From positions 7,402,501-7,466,500 of the forward strand of contig NZ_CP011509.1 of the NCBI RefSeq assembly GCF_001027285.1: a stretch of 64,000 nucleotides of DNA, given 5' to 3'. Each line of letters begins with the position of its first letter. Positions within the stretch are counted from its first letter, which is position 1. A program made the translations under genes and the position numbers. Positions 41,554 to 50,092 of the stretch are shown here, one piece after another. The notes under the pieces were generated by a model. The model was given only the letters and a program-made list of their open reading frames with translations. It ran no database searches and had not been told where the DNA came from. This DNA comes from Archangium gephyra (lineage in GTDB: Bacteria > Myxococcota > Myxococcia > Myxococcales > Myxococcaceae).

Positions 41554-42249
41554 ATGATGATCGTTCGACCCTCTGAAGCGCGCGGACATGCGGACCACGG
41601 CTGGCTGGACTCCCACCATACGTTCTCGTTCGCCAGCTACTACGACCCGGACTTCATGGGCTTCCGCGCCCTGCGCGTCATCAACGAGGACCGCGTCACG
41701 GCGGGCGAGGGCTTCGACACGCACCAGCACCGGGACATGGAGATCATCACCTACCCGCTCAGCGGCGCCATCGCGCACCGCGACAGCACGGGCGGCGAGG
41801 GACTGCTGCGCACCGGCGAGGTGCAGCGCATGACAGCGGGCACCGGCGTCCTGCACAGCGAGATGAACGGCGCCAACGAGGAGCTGCACTTCCTGCAGAT
41901 CTGGATCCTCCCCAACCAGCGCGGACTGAAGCCCGGCTATGAGCAGAAGGCCTTCTCCGAGTCCGAGCGCCAGGGCCACTGGCGCGTGGTGGCCAGCCCC
42001 GACGCCCGCGACGGCAGCCTCACCGTGCACCAGGACGTGGTGCTGCACAGCACGCTGCTGGGCAAGGGCGAGCAGGCCGAATACACGCTGGCTCCGGGCC
42101 GCCACGCCTGGGTTCAGCTGGCACGGGGCAAGGGCACGCTCAACGGCGTGGAGCTGAAGGCCGGTGACGGCGTGGCCGTGTCCGAGGAGTCGCGGCTGGT
42201 GCTCTCCGCCTCCGAGCCGGTCGAGGCGCTGCTCTTCGACCTCGCCTGA
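41554..42249 (+). CDS. Pirin family protein (YhaK/quercetinase-like)
   Basis: 231-residue bicupin. The pirin metal site is complete: H57-x-H59 and H101-x-E103. Signature segments are HHTFSFASYYDPDFMGFRALRVINEDRV and MTAGTGVLHSEMN. The C-terminal domain carries IWILPNQRGLKPGYEQ. Relatives bind iron and some act as quercetin dioxygenases or redox-sensitive regulators. AAAGGAG before the tandem ATGATG supports the start. It stands alone between the VOC and proline dehydrogenase genes. Confidence 0.93.
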   Translation: MMIVRPSEARGHADHGWLDSHHTFSFASYYDPDFMGFRALRVINEDRVTAGEGFDTHQHRDMEIITYPLSGAIAHRDSTGGEGLLRTGEVQRMTAGTGVLHSEMNGANEELHFLQIWILPNQRGLKPGYEQKAFSESERQGHWRVVASPDARDGSLTVHQDVVLHSTLLGKGEQAEYTLAPGRHAWVQLARGKGTLNGVELKAGDGVAVSEESRLVLSASEPVEALLFDLA

Positions 42250-42468
42250 TCCAGCGCTGAGGAGAAGCGCCAGCCCGCTCGCCTCCCCCTCCCTCTCTTC
42301 CACTGGGGATGGGGTGGCGGGTGGACTCCAGGTAATCCGGATGGTCTTGGAATTTTACCCCGAGACGGTGGCGAGGACCTCGATACGAGGGGCTCCAACT
42401 ACCGGTGGTACCGCCTCGGCGGGTGCCCCACTTGATGCTGGCCTCCGAAACATGTAGCCCGGCATTCG

Positions 42469-43731
42469 ATGTCCGCACTCGCCCCCGCCCCCTCTTCGTC
42501 TCCCGGTCACCCGGTGGAACCCCCTGCCCTGACCTCGTTCGACAACACGGCCATTGCCTTCGCCACCAAGAGCGATTGGCAGATGCGCAAGGCGCACCTG
42601 CTCTTCTCCTCCTTGACCTACCCCTGGCTGGTGCGAGCGGGCATTCCCATGGCCGCCTGGCTGGTGCGCCTGGGCCTGCCCGGCGTCCGGCTCACCGTGA
42701 AGCACACCGTCTTCGAGCAGTTCTGCGGCGGCGAGAGCATCCAGGAGTGCGAGGCCGCCGTCGAAGCGCTGGGCAGCGTGGGAGTCCAATCGATTCTCGA
42801 CTACAGCGTGGAGGGGGAGAAGTCCGAGGACAGCTTCGACGCCACCACGCGCGAGACGATCGCCACCATCGAATGGGCGGCGAGCCACCCTCACATCCCC
42901 TTCAGCGTCTTCAAGGTGACGGGCCTGGCGCGCTTCGGGCTGCTGGAGAAGCTGGGCGCGGGTGAGGCCCTGAGCGCGGACGAGCAGGCCGAGTGGAGCC
43001 GGGTGCGCGAGCGCGTGCTGCGCATCTGCGAGCGAGCCCACGCCCTCGGGGTGCGCATCTTCCTCGATGGCGAGGAGACGTGGATCCAGGACGTCATCGA
43101 CGGGCTGGGCGAGGAGATGATGGTCCGCTTCAACCGGGAGCGGGCTCTCGTCTACAACACCTACCAGATGTACCGGACGGCGAGCCTGGACAACCTGCGC
43201 GCGGCGCTGGAGCGGGCGAAGACCCAGGGCTACTTCCTCGGGGCCAAGCTGGTGCGCGGCGCGTACATGGAGAAGGAGCGGCTGCGCGCGAAGGAGCGCT
43301 GCTACGCGGATCCGATCCAGCCGGACAAGGCCGCCACGGATGCCGCCTACGACAGCGCGCTGCGGTTGAGCCTGGAGCACCTGGAGCGGATGGGGCTGTG
43401 CGCGGGCACGCACAACGAGGAGAGCTGCCTGCTGCTGATGCGGGAACTCGCCCAGCGGGGCATCGCGCCGAACGATCCGCGAGTCTTCTTCAGCCAGCTC
43501 TACGGGATGAGCGACAACATCTCGTTCAACCTGGCGAGGGCGGGCTACAACGTGGCCAAGTACCTGCCCTACGGCCCGGTGCGCGCCGTGCTGCCCTACC
43601 TCATCCGCCGCGCGCAGGAGAACAGCGCAATCGCCGGCCAGGGCGGACGCGAGGTCCGGCTCATCCGCGGCGAACTGCAACGGCGCAAGCAGGCCCGGGC
43701 GTTGCCTGGTGGCCAGCCGCCGGCGCGGTAA
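42469..43731 (+). CDS. Proline dehydrogenase (FAD-dependent)
   Basis: Oxidises L-proline to pyrroline-5-carboxylate on a (beta/alpha)8 barrel with FAD. 420 residues, a monofunctional enzyme rather than the full PutA fusion. Family motifs are SVEGEKSE, RFNRERALVYNTYQMYR, AKLVRGAYMEKER (FAD region) and the C-terminal substrate loop IRRAQENSAIAGQ (RRxxEN). The N-terminal 30 residues are Pro/Ser-rich. The partner P5C dehydrogenase is not adjacent. ATG 42469 precedes MSALAPAPSS and has no strong ribosome site. Confidence in the reaction is high. Confidence 0.93.
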   Translation: MSALAPAPSSSPGHPVEPPALTSFDNTAIAFATKSDWQMRKAHLLFSSLTYPWLVRAGIPMAAWLVRLGLPGVRLTVKHTVFEQFCGGESIQECEAAVEALGSVGVQSILDYSVEGEKSEDSFDATTRETIATIEWAASHPHIPFSVFKVTGLARFGLLEKLGAGEALSADEQAEWSRVRERVLRICERAHALGVRIFLDGEETWIQDVIDGLGEEMMVRFNRERALVYNTYQMYRTASLDNLRAALERAKTQGYFLGAKLVRGAYMEKERLRAKERCYADPIQPDKAATDAAYDSALRLSLEHLERMGLCAGTHNEESCLLLMRELAQRGIAPNDPRVFFSQLYGMSDNISFNLARAGYNVAKYLPYGPVRAVLPYLIRRAQENSAIAGQGGREVRLIRGELQRRKQARALPGGQPPAR

Positions 43732-43789
43732 TCGCCAGGCCCGCGGGGCTTGGGAATCCATGGGCCAGTCGAAAATCGAGGTCCGACGC

Positions 43790-44858
43790 ATGCCCATGCG
43801 GCGCTCACCGGTAGCTGTTGTCGCACTGGCTCTCGTGGGTTTCCTCCTCGGCTCGCTGGCCGGCTGCAAGCACGACGATGTGAAGTGCTCCTGCGAGTCG
43901 ATCACTCCAGACCATCTGAAGCTGGTCCGCGAACTGTCGCTGGCCGGGACCGGGCTGACCGCGCTGCGGCCTGGGGATTTGTCTGGCCTCACCTCGCTGG
44001 AGAAGCTCGAGCTCACGGGGACTCGCCTCGAGGTCCTCCCCGAGAGTCTGCCCGCCGAACTCAGAGCCCTCAATCGCTTGCGGCTGGAGCTCTCTCTGCT
44101 CTCGCGGCTTCCCGAGAGCGTGATCCAACCCCTGCTCGATCGGCCCGGCTTCGTCTGGGAGGTGCCCTCCCCTGCCAGGACATGCGACCGCTATGAACCC
44201 AAGGCGGAAAAAGCACCGGGCCTCTCCACGTCCGCGCTCGAGGCGGCACTCCAACTCGCTCCAACCCATGGCGAGCTGGATGTCCGGGCATGGAAGGCCC
44301 GAAAGGGGATCTACCTCGTTGGTGTCCTGAACGACTCGGAGCAGCTCGAGCTGTTCGCGGTCTCCGTGGGCGCCGATAAGCAGCCCTCCCTGCTGGCCAA
44401 GGCAGAGCAGCCCATCCGCCTCCCGGAGGGATGGAAGCGAGGTGGGCTTCGGGCTCAGGCTCAGCCACGAGGAGTCCGTGCCGAACAATCAGACGGCCAG
44501 TGAAGAAGAGCTCCAAGTCTTCCGGATCCACGGCAACAAGCTTGAACGTGTGCTGAAGACAGTCGTCTATCGGAAGTACACCCGTCACGGCCCTCCCACA
44601 TTGCTCGTCAATGAAGAGGGCGTCGAGCCCGGGGACTGGCAATGGGAGGACCGGTTCTGCTCGGTGATCGCCGTGACCGGGTCGAAGACGAACGGTGTCT
44701 TCAACTGGGTCAAGGTGAGCTCGGCGCAGAGCACGAAGCCCGACACGGCCAGGAATGCGAGCACGGAGGTGCTTCCGGCCGTGGTGTTCCGCTGGACGGG
44801 TGAGCATTACGAGGCCCGGAACGACGAGAAGGAGGCCTATTTCTTTCGCGAAGATTGA
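43790..44858 (+). pseudogene. LRR-like lipoprotein, apparent frameshift near 44441
   Basis: Two ORFs that read as one gene. The first runs from MPMRRSPVAVV (lipobox LAGC, Cys26) through leucine-rich-like units (VRELSLAGTGLTALRPGDLSGLTSLEKL) to EGWKR at about 44440. Shifting by one base (an extra G in CGAGGTGGGC) continues as VGFGLRLSHEESVPN to YFFRED, ending at 44858. The first ORF otherwise runs on to an unlike tail, stopping at 44503. Joined product about 355 residues. It may be a real frameshift or an assembly error. Surface lipoprotein of unknown role; start could also be ATG 43796. Confidence 0.7.
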
Positions 44859-45099
44859 GGGGGGAAGGCCATGGACGTCACGTGCCCGTTGTTCATGCTG
44901 CTGGCTCCTGCGCGTTCGCTTCCCAATAGTTGGCAGTTTGCAGACGGCCTTCTGTGACAGAGCGCTTCCCGGGCTGATATCACCCGGGGAACGAGGCCCG
45001 TGAGCGCCGTGGGAAGTGTGGGGGGACACTTTCCGCGGCCTGGCTCGCCCCTCCACCTCATCCCCAACAGATGCGCCTCTCGCTCTGCTCGGAGCCCGC

Positions 45100-46914
45100 A
45101 TGCCCGATGGCACCGTCGTGAACTTCAACCACCTTCCTCGCACCACCCGCGAGCGGCTCATTGAAAGCCTGGGCCCCAAGCCCCGGCTGGCACCGCTCCT
45201 CGCCGATCCCGTGTCCGGGTGGAAGCCCCTCTTCTGGTGGACGGTGTTGGGCCTCTACTGTCTGTTCCACTTCGTCGGTACGGCCCTGATCTATTTCGGC
45301 CAGGTCGGACCCCTCATCGATCCGGTCCAGGATCCCTGGCACCTCCTCCCCTACTTCGGCTCCGCCTTCTTCCTCACCGCCTCCGTGCTCGCCGTCGCCT
45401 TCCACGTGCTGCGGCGCAAGGCCCTGCCCTTCCCGCCCGGGCGCTACCTCTTTCCGCTCGACATCATCGACGCCCGTTCCCGGAACCTGCGCATCACCTC
45501 CCTGAGCGAGCTCGAGGACTTCAAGGCAGTTCATGAGCACTCGAATGGTGTCTATACACACACCACCTTCACCTTCGACTTCGGGGGAGGTGATCGCGAG
45601 CAGTTCGTCGTCCGCGGCAAGGACGAAGCGGAGAAACGGATGCGGGAGTTGCAGCGCGCACGCGCGGCGTTCGGGAAGGCCCTGGAGGACAAGGACGCGA
45701 ACGCCGTGCACCACTACGATCTCTTCTACGACGTGCGCGTGCGGGGCGGCTTCGAGTCACTCCAGGGAAGCGCCTCCACCGAGCTCCCGGGAGGCATGCT
45801 CGCCGGGGAGCTGCCGCGGGTACTCGAGCGGCGCTGGCTGGCCGCGCTCGCGGTGGGCGTGGTGCTGGGAAGCAGCACCTGGCTGGTCCGCAACCTCCTC
45901 AGCGACTCCGTCGCCTTCACCCACGCGAAGACCGTGGGGCGCGAGGCCACCTTCCGGAACTACCTCCGGACGGCCTGGCTCCATGTGGATGAGGCCAAGG
46001 AGCTGGGTGCGAAGGCGGGCTTCAGCGAGTGCGAGCAGACGAACACCGAGCGGTGTTGGGAGGACTACCTGGTGAACTGGAGCGAATCGCCCCGGCTCCA
46101 GGAGGCACGCGTGGAGCGCCTGCCGCGAGCCGCGCTCAAGGAAGCCGCCCCCACCCTCTCCGCACTCCGCCAGTTCCGGAAGAAGTACCCCCAGTCCGTG
46201 GTGGACGCGGAGGCCCAGGAGCGGATGCATCAGCTCTTCGCGCAGGCCCTCACCGACTTCCAGTCACAGGCCTCGACCAAGAACCCCAGGCTCGTCCCCT
46301 TCGTGGGCAAGCTGCTGGCCCACCTCGAGTCCACCGGAAATCCCAAGGTGCTCGTGCGCTTCCAGCGGGAGGCGTCCACCTCGCTCCTGGAGGCCGACAT
46401 GCTCATGCAGAAGGCGGGGAAGAAGTTGCGCAAACCCATGGCCGAGGTCTCCCCCTACTTCACCGACGAGCGCATCCTCCCGCTCGAGAACAACATCACC
46501 CAGGCGATGGGAGCCGCCTTCAAGCAGATCTTCCCCACCGACCTGCTCGTGCTGGAAAAGGGACCGGCGCTCTCCGCGCGGGACACCTCCAACAGCTCCG
46601 TCCCCGTGCTCGGCATCCGCTACACCGTGGGCTCGTCTGGAAAGGTCTTCAACGTGTCCGAGGACAGCCGGCTGTTCGTGGGCATCGCCTTCGAGTTCGA
46701 CGTGGAGATGAGCCTGCCCAACGAGAAGCCCCTGCAATTCAGCCTCTCCGTCGGGCCGCCGGAGCGCTTCAGCTTCCGGTCCAACGGCTCCCTCGTCGAA
46801 GCCGCCTACCAGAACATGGCCCTGCGCGCCTTCGATGAGCTGGACGACAAGCTCCGCCACACGTTCTTCCGCCCCGACAGCAAGGCCTTCATGGCCGGCA
46901 CGGGAGCGCCGTAG
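45100..46914 (+). CDS. Membrane protein of unknown function
   Basis: 604 residues with three predicted membrane segments (about 43-67, 81-104, 246-267). Between TM2 and TM3 is a soluble domain with RYLFPLDIIDARSRNLRITSLSELEDFKAVHEHSNGVYTHTTF broken over the ORF as an unusual strand-rich segment; after TM3 comes a long mostly helical domain (270-500) and a C-terminal strand-rich part (510-600). ATG 45100 follows GGAG and is preferred over an upstream ATG that lacks a ribosome site. No family recognised. It is convergent with the beta-barrel gene at the end of the Nfs/Glt-type cluster, and nothing in it suggests a GltI or GltJ identity. Confidence 0.78.
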   Translation: MPDGTVVNFNHLPRTTRERLIESLGPKPRLAPLLADPVSGWKPLFWWTVLGLYCLFHFVGTALIYFGQVGPLIDPVQDPWHLLPYFGSAFFLTASVLAVAFHVLRRKALPFPPGRYLFPLDIIDARSRNLRITSLSELEDFKAVHEHSNGVYTHTTFTFDFGGGDREQFVVRGKDEAEKRMRELQRARAAFGKALEDKDANAVHHYDLFYDVRVRGGFESLQGSASTELPGGMLAGELPRVLERRWLAALAVGVVLGSSTWLVRNLLSDSVAFTHAKTVGREATFRNYLRTAWLHVDEAKELGAKAGFSECEQTNTERCWEDYLVNWSESPRLQEARVERLPRAALKEAAPTLSALRQFRKKYPQSVVDAEAQERMHQLFAQALTDFQSQASTKNPRLVPFVGKLLAHLESTGNPKVLVRFQREASTSLLEADMLMQKAGKKLRKPMAEVSPYFTDERILPLENNITQAMGAAFKQIFPTDLLVLEKGPALSARDTSNSSVPVLGIRYTVGSSGKVFNVSEDSRLFVGIAFEFDVEMSLPNEKPLQFSLSVGPPERFSFRSNGSLVEAAYQNMALRAFDELDDKLRHTFFRPDSKAFMAGTGAP

Positions 46915-47003
46915 CCCACGAAGCAACAGGCCGGAAGCCGCTGGGATTCCAGCAGCATCCGGCCTCGTGCTCGTGCCTCTGGCGCGATTCGTACCCGCGC
47001 AGC

Positions 47004-47600
47004 TCAGAACGTGTACTTCACCCGCGGGAAGAAGGCGAAGGTGGGGATGTTGGGCCCGATGAGGTAGCGGGCCAGGAAGTCCGCTCCCACCGAGAAGTGG
47101 TCCATCGGCGTCGCGTACTCGATGCCAATGCCCAGCCCCGCGTTCGGCGCCGTCAGGGCCGCTCCCGGGTCTCCACTGCCCACCGGCGCCGGATCCAACC
47201 GAGACAGGCCCGCCGCCACCTTCGGCATCAAATACAGACGGTCCGCCAGCGGCACCATGTACGCCGCCGTCACATCGGCGAACGCCACCGTGAAGTTGTC
47301 GGACATGCTGCACACGTTCGTGCCCGGCATGTACCCGGCGAAGCAGTTCGCCGCCGACGCGCCCAGCCCGAAGTGCACGCCCATCGAGATCTTGTCCGTC
47401 AGGTCGTACCCCACGCCCAGCTGCAGGTACGTCTGCGCGTTCGAGTAGATGTTCTCCCCGCCCAGCGTGAAGAACGTGCCGATGTCGGCCTCGGTGAAGA
47501 AGCCGCGGCGGACCTCCAGCGGAACACCTTCCGGCGGAGTCCCCGCCAGAGCGGTAGTGGGCAGCATCGCGAGCACGGCGGCCAACAGCGGCTTCTTCAT
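47004..47600 (-). CDS. Outer-membrane beta-barrel, Nfs/Glt machinery (NfsH/GltH-like)
   Basis: 198 residues. A 19-residue signal peptide (ending TTALA) precedes short alternating amphipathic strands, for example AQTYLQLGVGYDLTDKISMGVHFGLG, here split across several strands, ending in KYTF, the C-terminal aromatic of outer-membrane barrels. It is the eighth and last gene of the cluster, the place of nfsH in Myxococcus xanthus, whose product is an outer-membrane component of the machinery. The family match is inferred from position and barrel type. A hairpin (47622-47650) separates it from the FHA gene by 76 bases. Confidence 0.75.
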   Translation of the reverse strand: MKKPLLAAVLAMLPTTALAGTPPEGVPLEVRRGFFTEADIGTFFTLGGENIYSNAQTYLQLGVGYDLTDKISMGVHFGLGASAANCFAGYMPGTNVCSMSDNFTVAFADVTAAYMVPLADRLYLMPKVAAGLSRLDPAPVGSGDPGAALTAPNAGLGIGIEYATPMDHFSVGADFLARYLIGPNIPTFAFFPRVKYTF

Positions 47601-47621
47601 ATCGAAACAACCCTCACAAAG

Positions 47622-47650
47622 AACCCTCTCCCCATAGGGGGAGAGGGGTT
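47622..47650 (-). terminator. Intra-cluster hairpin between FHA gene and last barrel gene
   Basis: Arms AACCCTCTCCCC and GGGGAGAGGGGTT with one bulged G and loop ATA(G). On the minus strand it is followed by CTTTG, so it is a weak terminator or attenuator. The arms also resemble the REP-like family at 571 and 22962. Confidence 0.45.
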
Positions 47651-47676
47651 TTCGTTACGGTTCGAGATGCGTGCGA

Positions 47677-49587
47677 CTACTCACCCGCGGGCGAGAACAG
47701 CCACGGGTACGTCACCGCCACCACACCGCCACCCTTGGGCTCGGGGAACTTCCAGCGGCGGATGCGCGAGAGCATGCAGTTCTCCGCGGCCGAGCTGTTC
47801 AGCGTCGTCTCCGTCACGTTCGCCTCCGACACCGCTCCCGCCGGGTCGATCGTGAAGGCCACCGCCACCTTGCCCGCGAGGCTCGGGTTCTTGTTGAGCT
47901 CGGTCTCGTAGCAGTACTTGATCTCGTTCTGGTGGCTCCGGATGATCTTGGCGATCACGTCCTTGTCGAGGCCGCCCACCACCGTGGTCTTTCCGGGGAC
48001 GATCTTCGTCACCGACTTGCCACGGCCCGCCAGGTCGATGCCGCCGCCGTCACCCGCGCCGCGGCCATTGCCCTTGGTGCCCAGGCCGCCGAGGCCCAGC
48101 GCGGTACCGCCACCGCCCGTGCCCGAGCCACGCGAGCCGAGTCCGCCCACGCCCTGCGCATCCCCGAGACCCGCACCGCTCTTGAGGCCGCCCAGCGCGT
48201 TGTTGATGCCCGTGCCCAGGCCACCCGGACCGAAGACGTCCGAGGCGCCACCCTTGAGGTTCTTCATCGCGCCCAGGATGCCCACCCGGCCCACCACCTT
48301 GCGGTCCTGCTCGCGCTTGTTCTTGTTGACGATGTTGGTGCCCGGCTTGGAGGGATCGGCCTCGGCCTTCTTCGCCTCCTCCTTGCCGAACTTGCCTTCC
48401 TCGCCCTTGGCCTTGGCGCCTTCCTCCACGCCCTTGAGGTCCAGGCGCTTGGTGTCGATCTGCTTCGCCGGCTGCACCAGGAACTTCGCCACCCGCTGCT
48501 GGCTCGCGAAGATGTCGTCGCTGGACGGAGCCTCGGAGCGAGGCGTGAGCAGCATGGCCGCCAGGAACGCGCCGGCCGCCAGGAAGCTGATGCCGGCGAT
48601 CTTGAACCAGGTGAAGTCCGTCTCGGCCAGCGAGCTCACCGCCACGGCGGGCGATGGCTTCACGTAGCGCACCACGAAGGTGAGCGTGCCCAGCGACACC
48701 TCCGCCCGGTCATGCAGGCCGAGCGTGTACGCGTGCTCCTTGCCCGAGGCCGTCAGCTTGCCCTCGGCGCGAAGGCTGTCCTTCGTGCGCACGTCACCAT
48801 TGTGGGTGACGATGACGCCCGCGGACTCGGGCACGTGCAGCTCGTACAGCTCGCCGCGCCCCACCGCCAGCACGTGACGGGCCCCCACCTCGGACTCGAA
48901 GACGTGGAAGAAGTTCTTCTTCGCCTCGCCGATGGTGACCGGCACTCCGTCCCGGAAGTGCTGGATGGACATCATCTGGTCGCCCCAGAGCAACTGCACC
49001 TGGAGGACCTTCGCGTCCTTGGTGGGCAGCGCCTCGGGCGGCAGCGGCTCGCGGATGTGCGCCGCCACGAGCGAGCGTGCCTTCCGCGCCGCCGGAGCCG
49101 GAGTGTTCCGCACCGCCTGCTCGGGAGTGGCCCGGTTGCGCAGGCCCGGAGGCACCACCCGGTTGCCCACTTCCGGAGCGCGCGGCTCCGGGGCTCGAGG
49201 GTGCAGCAGGGAGCCCTGCAGCCCCACCCCACTCTCCACCTGCGCACCCGCTGGAGGAGGCGGCGTCTCGGCGTTGCCGAAGAGCACCTCCACCCGCGAG
49301 CCACCCAGCATCAGCACGTCACCCGGCGAGAGCGTCCGCGGTCCCACCACCCGCTGACCCCCCACCTGCGTGCCACTCTCGCTGCCCAGATCAATGGCCG
49401 TCACCGAACCCGTGGACTCGACCTTCAACATCACGTGAAGGTTCGAGACCCGAGGGTCCAACAGCTTCACCGCCGCCTGAGCGCCCGAGCCCACGATGAC
49501 GCTCTCGGCCTCGGAGACAGCCTCGTGCACGGAGCCATCCGGCCCGGTGATCCGCAGCTTCAATCCATTCTTCTTCCCCGCCGCCAT
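47677..49587 (-). CDS. FHA/transmembrane/AgmX-PglI C-terminal protein (NfsG/GltG-like)
   Basis: 636 residues. An N-terminal FHA domain (about 10-104; VGSGAQAAVKLLDPRVSNLHV with Ser48 and His51) binds phosphothreonine. A second FHA-like region lies at about 195-310. A single membrane segment is at 328-347, followed by a Lys/Glu then Gly-rich periplasmic stretch. The C-terminal TonB-like AgmX/PglI domain (about 545-636, IIRSHQNEIKYCYETELNKNP and later CMLSRIRRWKFPEPKGG) would contact the outer membrane. It links a cytosolic signal to the envelope, as GltG and NfsG do. GGAGGAAGG before ATG 49587 fixes the start. Confidence 0.9.
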   Translation of the reverse strand: MAAGKKNGLKLRITGPDGSVHEAVSEAESVIVGSGAQAAVKLLDPRVSNLHVMLKVESTGSVTAIDLGSESGTQVGGQRVVGPRTLSPGDVLMLGGSRVEVLFGNAETPPPPAGAQVESGVGLQGSLLHPRAPEPRAPEVGNRVVPPGLRNRATPEQAVRNTPAPAARKARSLVAAHIREPLPPEALPTKDAKVLQVQLLWGDQMMSIQHFRDGVPVTIGEAKKNFFHVFESEVGARHVLAVGRGELYELHVPESAGVIVTHNGDVRTKDSLRAEGKLTASGKEHAYTLGLHDRAEVSLGTLTFVVRYVKPSPAVAVSSLAETDFTWFKIAGISFLAAGAFLAAMLLTPRSEAPSSDDIFASQQRVAKFLVQPAKQIDTKRLDLKGVEEGAKAKGEEGKFGKEEAKKAEADPSKPGTNIVNKNKREQDRKVVGRVGILGAMKNLKGGASDVFGPGGLGTGINNALGGLKSGAGLGDAQGVGGLGSRGSGTGGGGTALGLGGLGTKGNGRGAGDGGGIDLAGRGKSVTKIVPGKTTVVGGLDKDVIAKIIRSHQNEIKYCYETELNKNPSLAGKVAVAFTIDPAGAVSEANVTETTLNSSAAENCMLSRIRRWKFPEPKGGGVVAVTYPWLFSPAGE

Positions 49588-49634
49588 AGAGGATCCTTCC
49601 TCCTCCCTTCCATCCGCCATGCCCACGCCGCCCA

Positions 49635-49916
49635 TTAGAGGTTGTCCACTGACTTCTGCAGCTCGGGGTTGAAGTTGTCGCGGACCCGGATGAGGCTCTG
49701 GAAGTCCGTCTTCTTCCGGTTGAGCACGTACGAGCCCTCGGGCTTCGTGAGCTCGCCCTCCACCGCCATGTCGGTGAAGTCGATCGTCGTCTTCTTGCGA
49801 ACGACGACCTTGTCCTCCTCCTGGATGACCTTCACCTGGGTCTGCGGCTCCTCTTCCGCGAGCGCCGGCCCCGCCCACAACGCCACCACCGCCACTACCG
49901 CTGCCAGTCGTCTCAT
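49635..49916 (-). CDS. Small secreted protein of the Nfs/Glt cluster (F position)
   Basis: 93 residues. A Sec signal (MRRLAAVVAVVALWAGPALA) is followed by a charged, strand-rich domain with VKVIQEEDKVVVRKKT and DFQSLIRVRDNFNPELQ. It occupies the place of the small gltF/nfsF gene between the TPR lipoprotein and the FHA protein. Its role is unknown beyond the machinery's periplasmic assembly. It sits 47 bases upstream of the FHA gene and 176 bases after the TPR lipoprotein stop, where a secondary promoter could lie. Confidence 0.8.
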   Translation of the reverse strand: MRRLAAVVAVVALWAGPALAEEEPQTQVKVIQEEDKVVVRKKTTIDFTDMAVEGELTKPEGSYVLNRKKTDFQSLIRVRDNFNPELQKSVDNL

Positions 49917-50092
49917 GTCGGCCTCCTCGTCGGATGGGACAGCGGGTCCCAGATGAGGTTCCCTCAGCTTCCTTGCACGCCCTGCACCAACGTCCCGGGT
50001 GATGGAATCCCGCGAAATCCCTGCGAAGCGCTTCCACCCGCCCCACGTGAGGCCCCAGTAAGTGGAAAAATTTTCCCACTGGGACCGGTAGG

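Noticed and set aside
44966-44991. Stem TTCCCGGG / CCCGGGGAA after the LRR-like lipoprotein
   Set aside because: Only 8 paired bases with a bulge and no T-run; too weak to call a terminator.
41419-47030. Shared 19-base string (GTGTACTTCACCCGCGGGA) at 41419 and about 47010
   Set aside because: One copy lies in the barrel gene's C-terminal codons and the other in a hairpin; high GC and codon bias make a chance match likely, and the flanks differ.
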